A stretch of DNA of 28,987 bases from Gaoshiqia sp050298035 (GTDB taxonomy: Bacteria > Bacteroidota > Bacteroidia > Bacteroidales > Prolixibacteraceae). The DNA lies in contig JBNKTK010000037.1 in assembly GCA_050298035.1 (NCBI GenBank), positions 1-28,987 on the forward strand. Reading direction: 5' to 3'. Shown one piece after another: positions 23,388-28,987 of the stretch. Every line of letters starts with the position of its first letter. Within the stretch, counting starts at the first letter, position 1. A program made the translations under genes and the position numbers. The notes under the pieces were generated by a model. It ran no database searches, was not told where the DNA came from, and saw nothing but the letters and a program-made list of their open reading frames with translations.

Positions 23388-23813
23388 ATGAACAGTCTTA
23401 TTATAGGAACCTGGAAACTCAAATCATTTGAGATCCAGAAATCAAACGGGGAAATCGTGTACCCATTCGGGGATGATGCAGTAGGCATGGTTGTTTATTC
23501 GGCTTCCGGACATTTTTCCGTTCAATACATGCCCCGGGAGCAAAACACAAATGATCTTCAAGGAGTTTCTTACTTCGGAAATTTCGAATTCAACCGCGAG
23601 AAGGACTACATTGTCCATCATGTCGAGGGCTCTTTGTTCCCGAATAAAGAAGGGCTTGATAAAATCCGTCACGCAAGAATCAGGGGAAAAGGTTTGAAAT
23701 TGACATGCCCCCCCCTTTGCTGGGACAACGATGAAGGTTCAACTGCAACTATTCAATTCGAAAAACAGGAAGAAATCCCACGCGCAAGCGTTACTGAAGC
23801 GATGATCAGGTAA
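23388..23813 (+). CDS. Lipocalin-like domain protein
   Basis: A 141-residue soluble protein. It begins IIGTWKLKSFEIQKSNGEIVYPFGDDAVGMVVYSASGHFSVQYM, a good match to the lipocalin-like (Lipocalin_5) pattern GTWkL.sfe...G....PfG.d..G...Y...G..s. A beta-rich middle and KLTCPPLCWDNDEGSTATIQFEK follow. No signal peptide is present. Binding of a small hydrophobic ligand is possible from family knowledge. It is probably monocistronic, with a hairpin 30 bp downstream. Confidence 0.85.
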   Translation: MNSLIIGTWKLKSFEIQKSNGEIVYPFGDDAVGMVVYSASGHFSVQYMPREQNTNDLQGVSYFGNFEFNREKDYIVHHVEGSLFPNKEGLDKIRHARIRGKGLKLTCPPLCWDNDEGSTATIQFEKQEEIPRASVTEAMIR

Positions 23814-23842
23814 ATTAACCCAGGTAACAGATATCAACAATA

Positions 23843-23873
23843 AAAGCCGGTTCATGCAAAATGAGCCGGCTTT
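23843..23873 (+). terminator. Hairpin terminator after the lipocalin-like gene
   Basis: aaagccggttcat / atgagccggcttt (23843-23855 with 23861-23873), 13 bp with one G-T pair and a 5-nt loop; the T-run (tttctt) is short. Beyond it, 23880-24106 holds no feature I can support. Confidence 0.7.
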
Positions 23874-24106
23874 CTTGCACAAAAACCAGCCGTTAATTCC
23901 ATCCAGCGAAATAATCCCAACCATACAAGCGTGCCCCAGGATATTACAACAAAAAGTTGAATTGCCGTAAAACTTTTAAAAAAGGTCATTGTTATTTATT
24001 CGAAATGCAGGTAACAACAGATCAAAGTTTTATTTGGATTTTATGAGCGTCACAATAAGTTAATTGAATCTTTTTCTTAAAGATTATAAAAATAGCCGCC
24101 CAATAA

Positions 24107-24137
24107 TTTTCATTTTAAAATTTAATTGTGATATTTG
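24107..24137 (+). promoter_or_regulatory. Possible promoter of the leu operon leader
   Basis: GATATTTG (24130-24137) is one mismatch from TAnnTTTG. A weak TTTT lies at the -33 spacing (24107-24110). The leader ATG follows 17 nt later, much as in the ilv leader (20 nt). Confidence 0.4.
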
Positions 24138-24154
24138 CAGGAAATCATTGAAAA

Positions 24155-24223
24155 ATGAAACAAATTAATTCCATTTCTATTCTCGGTATTCTTCTCGGTA
24201 TTCTACTCTGGATGCGCGACTGA
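24155..24223 (+). CDS. leu leader peptide (Ile/Leu-rich)
   Basis: A 22-codon frame beginning MKQINSISI, then LGILLGILLW, then MRD and stop at 24221-24223. It has 5 Ile and 5 Leu. All five leucine codons are ctc, ctt or cta, none ctg or ttg. It lies just before an antiterminator/terminator pair and leuA. It probably acts as a sensor of Leu- and Ile-tRNA charging. An Ile component is unusual for a leuA leader: the enteric leu leader is built on Leu codons. Confidence 0.88.
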   Translation: MKQINSISILGILLGILLWMRD

Positions 24224-24288
24224 GAATGGTATGGATATAATTATAAAAAAATGACATAAAGCCATTCTCAGCAGAGAATGGCTTTTTT
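24222..24288 (+). promoter_or_regulatory. leu attenuator (antiterminator/terminator switch)
   Basis: Terminator agccattctc / gagaatggct (24260-24269 with 24274-24283), 10 perfect bp with a 4-nt loop, then six T. The arm gagaatgg (24222-24229) overlaps the leader stop codon and is identical to the terminator's 3' arm. It is therefore a perfect 8-bp competitor for ccattctc (24262-24269). leuA starts 48 nt after the T-run. The stem sequence is nearly the same as that of ilv attenuator 1. Confidence 0.9.
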
Positions 24289-24335
24289 GATGTGTAAAAA
24301 AAGAAAGTAACAGATAATAAACAAATCATTTCATC

Positions 24336-25838
24336 ATGAGCGACAGATTGTACATTTTTGACACCACGTTGAGAGACGGGGAGCAAGTCCCGGGGTGTCA
24401 GTTAAACACAGTTGAGAAGATTGAAGTGGCTAAGGCTTTGGAAGAATTAGGCGTAGATGTAATCGAAGCCGGTTTCCCAATTTCAAGCCCCGGAGACTTC
24501 AACTCGGTAGTCGAAATTTCAAAAGCGGTAACATGGCCAACTATTTGTGCCCTGACCCGCGCAGTAGAAAAAGACATTGATGTAGCAGCCGAAGCCCTCA
24601 AATACGCAAAAAAAGGACGTATTCACACAGGTATCGGTACATCACACTACCACATCCACTACAAACTCAACTCTAATCCTGATGAAATTATTGAGCGTGC
24701 CGTAAGAGCCGTAAAATATGCCAAGAAATACGTTGAGGATGTTGAATTTTACGCTGAAGATGCCGGTCGTACCGAAAACGAATACCTGGCCCGCGTAGTT
24801 GAGGCCGTGATCAAAGCCGGTGCGACTGTTGTAAACATTCCGGATACGACTGGCTATACCATGCCTCACGAGTTCGGTGAAAAAATCAAATACCTGATCG
24901 ACAATGTTCGCGGTGTTGAGAATGCAATTATTTCGACACACTGCCACAACGATTTGGGAATGGCCACTGCCAACACCATTTCAGGTATCATCAACGGAGC
25001 ACGCCAGGCCGAAGTAACCATCAACGGAATTGGCGAACGCGCAGGGAACACTTCGCTGGAAGAAGTGGTAATGACCCTGAAAAGCCGCTATAAAGTATTG
25101 AATATTGACACCAATATCAATACAAAAAATATCTACAAAACCAGCCGTTTGGTTTCGAACCTAATGAACATGCCGGTACAGCCCAACAAAGCAATTGTTG
25201 GCCGTAACGCCTTTGCACATTCATCCGGAATTCACCAGGATGGCGTATTGAAACACCGCGAAAACTACGAGATCATCGATCCGACAGATGTAGGTATCAA
25301 CGAATCATCCATCGTGTTGACTGCCCGTAGCGGACGTGCTGCGTTGAAACATCGTCTGGAAGTTTTGGGTTACGAATTGCCAAAAGAAAAAGTAGACGAG
25401 GTTTACCAGAAGTTCCTGGAACTGGCCGACAAGAAAAAAGACATCCGCGACGAGGATGTGATCTTACTTGTTGATGATTCTCAACGGAAAGATCGCCGTA
25501 TTAAGCTTGATTTCCTTCAGGTTGTTACCGGCAAATCTTTAATCCCGATGGCTACTGTTCGGTTGGATATTGCCGGCGAAAAATTCGATGCCACTTCATC
25601 AGGTAACGGCCCGGTTGATGCAGCCATTAGCGCAGTGAAACAGATAATAAAACGTCAAGTGATTTTGGAAGAATTCCTGATCCAGGCAATCACCAAAGGA
25701 AGCGACGATGTTGGCAAAGTCCACATGGAACTGGATTTTGACGGCACAAAATTCTTTGGGTTTGGCGCTCACACCGACATTATCACAGCTTCGGTTGAAG
25801 CATTCCTGGATGCGGTAAACAAAATCCCGGTGCAATAA
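24336..25838 (+). CDS. leuA: 2-Isopropylmalate synthase
   Basis: Condenses acetyl-CoA and 2-ketoisovalerate, the first step of leucine synthesis. It has 500 residues: an N-terminal TIM barrel with DTTLRDGEQVPGCQL (residues 9-23), metal ligands in STHCHNDLGMATANT, linker RNAFAHSSGIHQDGVLKHRENYEII, and a C-terminal LeuA dimer/allosteric domain (from about 390; VRLDIAGEKFDATSSGNGPVDAA). The complete regulatory domain suggests leucine feedback inhibition on top of attenuation. leuC follows after 82 bp. Confidence 0.98.
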   Translation: MSDRLYIFDTTLRDGEQVPGCQLNTVEKIEVAKALEELGVDVIEAGFPISSPGDFNSVVEISKAVTWPTICALTRAVEKDIDVAAEALKYAKKGRIHTGIGTSHYHIHYKLNSNPDEIIERAVRAVKYAKKYVEDVEFYAEDAGRTENEYLARVVEAVIKAGATVVNIPDTTGYTMPHEFGEKIKYLIDNVRGVENAIISTHCHNDLGMATANTISGIINGARQAEVTINGIGERAGNTSLEEVVMTLKSRYKVLNIDTNINTKNIYKTSRLVSNLMNMPVQPNKAIVGRNAFAHSSGIHQDGVLKHRENYEIIDPTDVGINESSIVLTARSGRAALKHRLEVLGYELPKEKVDEVYQKFLELADKKKDIRDEDVILLVDDSQRKDRRIKLDFLQVVTGKSLIPMATVRLDIAGEKFDATSSGNGPVDAAISAVKQIIKRQVILEEFLIQAITKGSDDVGKVHMELDFDGTKFFGFGAHTDIITASVEAFLDAVNKIPVQ

Positions 25839-25920
25839 AATTGAAATTTGAATAACCTGTAATATAATATGATTCCCGTCTTTTTAACAAAGTCGGATGA
25901 AGCTGAAAAGATAAGTTTAT

Positions 25921-27321
25921 ATGGAAGCAAAAACGTTATTTGATAAGATTTGGGATGCCCACGTGGTAAAACAAGTCGAAGGTGGACCAAATGTATTATA
26001 CATCGATCGTCACTTCATTCACGAAGTGACCAGTCCGGTGGCATTTCTGGGGTTAAAAACCCGTGGGCTGAAAGTTTTTCGCCCGGACCAAACAACAGCA
26101 ACCCCCGACCACAATGTACCGACAATCAACCAAAACCTGAGCATTAAGGATGAATTGTCGCGCAACCAGGTGGAGATGTTGAAAAAGAACTGCGAAGAAA
26201 ATGGCATTACCCATCACGGATTGGGTAGCGACGGACATGGGGTTGTTCACATCATCGGGCCGGAAATGGGCCTGACTCAACCGGGAATGACTATTGTTTG
26301 CGGCGACAGCCACACTTCAACACACGGGGCATTTGGCGCCATCGCCTTTGGTATTGGTACCAGCGAAGTGGAAATGGTACTGGCCAGCCAGTGTATCATG
26401 CAGCCAAAACCTAAGAAAATGCGCATCACCGTTGACGGTGAGCTTGGCAAAGGGGTAACTGCAAAAGATATCGCCTTGTACATCATCTCTAAAATTACCA
26501 CCAGTGGCGGAACAGGTCACTTTATTGAATATGCCGGCTCGGCGATCACCGGGTTGAGCATGGAAGGCCGCATGACTTTGTGTAACCTGAGTATCGAGAG
26601 TGGTGCCCGTGGTGGCATGATCGCTCCGGACGAAACCACGATCAACTACGTGAAAGGACGCAAGTTTGCCCCACAAGGCGAAGCCTGGGACAAAGCGGTT
26701 GCTTACTGGCAAACACTGAAATCAGACGAAGGCGCCAAGTTCGATACCGAATTGACTTTTGATGCAGCTGACATTGAGCCAATGATCACTTACGGGACAA
26801 ACCCGGGCATGGGTCTTGGTATTTCACAAACGATCCCCACCGGAAGTGACCTGGAAGGTACCGACAAAGCCACATTCCTGAAATCGCTGAAATACATGGA
26901 TTTCAATCCGGGCGATGCCATGAAAGGAAAGAAAGTGGACTATGTTTTCCTGGGAAGCTGTACAAACGGACGTATTGAAGATTTTCGTGCATTTGCCGAA
27001 TTTGTAAAAGGCAAAAAGAAAGCTGATGACGTGATTGTTTGGTTGGTTCCTGGCTCCAAAGCCGTTGAGTCGCAGATTATTGCCGAAGGGTTGGATAAAA
27101 TTTTCGAAGAAGCAGGAATGGCTCTCCGTCAACCGGGATGCTCCGCTTGTCTGGCCATGAACGATGACAAAATTCCGGAAGGCAAGTACTCTGTTTCTAC
27201 TTCGAACCGGAACTTCGAAGGTCGTCAGGGACCGGGTGCCCGCACGTTGCTGGCCAGCCCGCTCACCGCGGCCGCTGCTGCTGTCACCGGGGTAATCACC
27301 GACCCGAGAGAGCTTTTATAA
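25921..27321 (+). CDS. leuC: 3-Isopropylmalate dehydratase large subunit
   Basis: With LeuD, isomerises 2- to 3-isopropylmalate. It is an aconitase-family [4Fe-4S] protein of 466 residues. Seen: IDRHFIHEVTSPVAFLGL, CGDSHTSTHGAFGAIAFGIG, and the cluster ligands C347 (LGSCTNGR), C407 and C410 (GCSACLAMNDD), with SNRNFEGRQGPGA near the end. It is normally followed at once by leuD; here 436 bp holding an S23/IVP gene and repeats lie between. Confidence 0.98.
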   Translation: MEAKTLFDKIWDAHVVKQVEGGPNVLYIDRHFIHEVTSPVAFLGLKTRGLKVFRPDQTTATPDHNVPTINQNLSIKDELSRNQVEMLKKNCEENGITHHGLGSDGHGVVHIIGPEMGLTQPGMTIVCGDSHTSTHGAFGAIAFGIGTSEVEMVLASQCIMQPKPKKMRITVDGELGKGVTAKDIALYIISKITTSGGTGHFIEYAGSAITGLSMEGRMTLCNLSIESGARGGMIAPDETTINYVKGRKFAPQGEAWDKAVAYWQTLKSDEGAKFDTELTFDAADIEPMITYGTNPGMGLGISQTIPTGSDLEGTDKATFLKSLKYMDFNPGDAMKGKKVDYVFLGSCTNGRIEDFRAFAEFVKGKKKADDVIVWLVPGSKAVESQIIAEGLDKIFEEAGMALRQPGCSACLAMNDDKIPEGKYSVSTSNRNFEGRQGPGARTLLASPLTAAAAAVTGVITDPRELL

Positions 27322-27326
27322 TTTTC

Positions 27327-27737
27327 TAATGATTAATGACGATTGATTAATTATGGACAAATATGATTTAAAAAAGCGAACGAAAACTTTTGCACATGAG
27401 TGCATCAAGTTTACATCGGCGCTTCCGAATAACAAACTTGGAAATCATATTGAAGGCCAGTTAATCAGATGTGCAACTTCTGTAGCAGTAAATTATCGGG
27501 CAGTTCTTCTGGCTCAGTCTGATGCTGCTTTTTCTGCGAAGTTGTCGATCGTAATTGAAGAAGTTGATGAGTGTGACTTTTGGATTGAGTTTGCAATGGA
27601 TGAAAAGATTGCTTCCTCAGCTACAGCTCAACCATTGATGAAAGAAGCAAAGGAATTAACCTCAATTTTTATTGCTTCCAGAAAAACACTTCAACTTAAA
27701 AACAAAAAATAGTCATTGACCATTAATGATTAATCAC
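27327..27737. mobile_element. Repeat-bounded S23/IVP element inserted between leuC and leuD
   Basis: The left boundary has taatgattaatgac (27327-27340) and gattgattaat (27341-27351). The right boundary has gtcattgaccattaatgatt (from 27712) ending in taatcac (to 27737). Units taatgattaatgac and taatgattaatcac form a 13/14 direct repeat around the gene; gtcatt/aatgac units also occur inverted. The 11-mer accattaatga is shared with the right boundary of the decayed copy at 1922-1932. Arms are less perfect than in the first element. Insertion is inferred from the usual leuC-leuD adjacency. Confidence 0.55.
27353..27712 (+). CDS. Four-helix-bundle protein (S23/23S rRNA intervening-sequence protein family, TIGR02436)
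   Basis: An intact 119-residue protein. Seen: LKKRTKTFAHECIKFTSALPNNKLGNHIEGQLIRCATSVAVNYRA, then AQSDAAFSAKLSIVIEEVDECDFWIEFA, and a basic C-terminal tail ending KNKK. This is the well-known bundle subfamily with N-H-I..QL.R.A.SVA.NYR. Relatives are encoded inside 23S rRNA intervening sequences, and the Avd protein of diversity-generating retroelements shares the fold and binds nucleic acid. No function is established for free-standing copies. It is in the same direction as, and inside, the leuC-leuD pair, so it is probably transcribed with them. There is no reverse transcriptase or rRNA nearby. Confidence 0.9.
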   Translation: MDKYDLKKRTKTFAHECIKFTSALPNNKLGNHIEGQLIRCATSVAVNYRAVLLAQSDAAFSAKLSIVIEEVDECDFWIEFAMDEKIASSATAQPLMKEAKELTSIFIASRKTLQLKNKK

Positions 27738-27757
27738 TAATAAATAATAATTGAAAA

Positions 27758-28342
27758 ATGGCTTACGATAAATTTTCAAAAATAGTATCACCGGCTGTTC
27801 CACTGCCGATCGAAAACGTGGACACCGACCAGATCATTCCGGCCCGCTTCCTGAAAGCGGTCGAAAGGAAAGGTTTTGGAGACAATCTTTTCCGCGACTG
27901 GCGTTACGATAAGAACAATCAACCCATTGCTGACTTTGCGTTGAATCAAAGTAAATACAGCGGCAAAATCCTGGTTGGCGGTAAAAACTTTGGTAGCGGA
28001 TCGAGCCGCGAGCATGCTGCCTGGGCAATTTACGATTACGGCTTCCGCGTGGTTGTTTCCAGCTTCTTTGCCGATATTTTTAAAGGAAATGCCCTGAACA
28101 ATGGCTTGTTGCCAGTAGTTGTTTCCCCGGCTTTCCTGGAGAAAATATTTGCAACAATTGAAAATAACCAGGCCAGTGAATTCGAAGTTGACCTGCCAAA
28201 CCAAACATTCACCATAAAAGCAACCGGTGAATCGGAACAGTTTGAGATCAATCCGTACAAAAAGCACTGCCTGCAAAACGGGCTCGATGATATCGACTAT
28301 CTCGTGAGCTTAAAGCCCGAGATTGAAGTTTTTGAAAAATAA
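27758..28342 (+). CDS. leuD: 3-Isopropylmalate dehydratase small subunit
   Basis: The swivel-domain partner of LeuC, 194 residues. Seen: PLPIENVDTDQIIPARFLK, the substrate-recognition motif FGSGSSREHAAWAIYDYGFRVV, and SFFADIFKGNALNNGLLPV. The C-terminus (INPYKKHCLQNGLDDIDYLVSL) is typical. It is displaced from leuC by the S23/IVP element. A hairpin follows the stop. Confidence 0.97.
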   Translation: MAYDKFSKIVSPAVPLPIENVDTDQIIPARFLKAVERKGFGDNLFRDWRYDKNNQPIADFALNQSKYSGKILVGGKNFGSGSSREHAAWAIYDYGFRVVVSSFFADIFKGNALNNGLLPVVVSPAFLEKIFATIENNQASEFEVDLPNQTFTIKATGESEQFEINPYKKHCLQNGLDDIDYLVSLKPEIEVFEK

Positions 28343-28349
28343 CGCACCC

Positions 28350-28393
28350 AAAAGCAGGAGCTTGCATAGTTGCTGTGTGAACTCCTGCTTTTT
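28350..28393 (+). terminator. Hairpin terminator after leuD
   Basis: aaagcaggag / ctcctgcttt (28351-28360 with 28382-28391), 10 bp with a long 21-nt loop and a run of five T (28389-28393). It may separate leuACD from the next gene or be partly read through. Confidence 0.7.
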
Positions 28394-28499
28394 GTAAAAA
28401 GATTCCGGCCACGACAGAAGCAGTAGTGCCCGGATCTAAAAAAACCGGAACAAGTCCTCGTCAGATTTGTTTCAACATTGAACTAAAATAAAAACTCAA

Positions 28500-28987
28500 A
28501 TGACGGGAAAACAAATAGCAGAAAGTGACCAACTGCTCAGTATCATGGACACCACTCTCCGCGACGGAGAACAAACCTCCGGTGTTTCATTTACTGACAC
28601 AGAGAAGTTGAGTGTAGCCAAAGTCCTGCTTGAAGATGTTAAAGTCGATCGGATTGAAATTGCATCTGCCAGGGTTTCGGAAGGGGAATTTAATGCAGCC
28701 CGCCGAATTATGGAATGGGCCGCTGAGAAAGGTCACCTGAACCGTATAGAAATATTGGGTTTTGTTGACGGGAAGACTTCCCTTGACTGGATTGACCGGG
28801 CAGGCGGAAAGGTATTGAACCTGCTTTGTAAAGGTTCATACAAACATGTGACCCAGCAATTACGGAAAACGCCGGAAGAACATATTGCCGACATCAAAAA
28901 GTCGGTTGATTATGCTACAGAGCTGGGCATTGCGGTAAATGTTTACCTGGAAGACTGGTCGAACGGGATGCGCAACTCGAAGGATTA
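28500..28987 (+). CDS. LeuA-like synthase (isopropylmalate/citramalate synthase family), 3' end outside window
   Basis: 162 codons are visible, open to the window end. After an 11-residue polar start it reads LLSIMDTTLRDGEQTSGVSF, the HMGL-like TIM-barrel start with D17-T-T-L-R-D-G-E-Q. It continues with EIASARVSEGEFNAARRI and VNVYLEDWSNGMRNSKD. The divergent middle distinguishes it from the leuA at 24336. Bacteroidota leu clusters often carry such a second LeuA-like gene between leuD and leuB. It may be a second isopropylmalate synthase or a citramalate synthase giving a threonine-independent isoleucine route; the part with the specificity residues and any regulatory domain is cut off. Confidence 0.9.
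   Translation, partial: MTGKQIAESDQLLSIMDTTLRDGEQTSGVSFTDTEKLSVAKVLLEDVKVDRIEIASARVSEGEFNAARRIMEWAAEKGHLNRIEILGFVDGKTSLDWIDRAGGKVLNLLCKGSYKHVTQQLRKTPEEHIADIKKSVDYATELGIAVNVYLEDWSNGMRNSKD

Noticed and set aside
27353..27712. Diversity-generating retroelement accessory gene (Avd)
   Set aside because: The fold is shared, but there is no reverse transcriptase, template repeat or variable repeat in the window.

Overview
The window looks like a chromosomal segment of an anaerobic or facultative Bacteroidota, probably Marinilabiliales-like (the order is an inference). The reasons are a CarboxypepD_reg-like SusC/TonB-type receptor, TAnnTTTG-type -7 boxes, few Shine-Dalgarno sequences, a Bacteroidota-style ilv/leu gene set, and a modular [FeFe] hydrogenase. 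Both ends are cut inside genes: hydA on the left and a second LeuA-like synthase on the right.

Layout. 1-2560: hydA ([FeFe] hydrogenase) and a NuoE/HndA-like [2Fe-2S] subunit, separated by a decayed four-helix-bundle (23S rRNA intervening-sequence protein, S23/IVP) gene between inverted repeats. 2629-6888: small hypothetical genes, a DUF4268 gene, a Cys-bearing membrane protein next to an OprC/NosA-like copper TonB receptor, and a Lys-rich secreted protein. 7037-9377 (minus strand): eno, then crcB with a DUF190 partner. 9450-14688: dacB (PBP4-type), a Mut7-C RNase-like protein with a small neighbour, a zinc alcohol dehydrogenase, DoxX and a GyrI-like-fold protein, with several intergenic palindromes.

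14969-28987 is the branched-chain amino-acid region: ilvD-ilvB-ilvN, an AraC regulator, ilvC, a ZIP transporter, a lipocalin-like gene, leuA, leuC, an intact S23/IVP gene, leuD and the start of a LeuA paralogue. IlvB/IlvN, IlvC and IlvD make valine and isoleucine precursors. LeuA and LeuCD divert 2-ketoisovalerate to leucine. leuB and ilvE are not in the window.

Two findings stand out. First, the ilv and leu operons carry translation-coupled attenuators. Two lie in tandem before ilvD, encoding peptides rich in Ile/Val/Leu and then Val/Leu. One lies before leuA, encoding an Ile/Leu-rich peptide. In all three an antiterminator arm overlaps the leader stop codon and can pair with the 5' arm of a following intrinsic terminator. 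Second, a repeat family built from gtcatt/aatgac units brackets S23/IVP genes (one decayed, one intact inside leuC-leuD) and also occurs alone as two related ~80-bp palindromes (4063-4143 and 20440-20519). This suggests a small, possibly mobile or RNA-processing element with no visible transposase.
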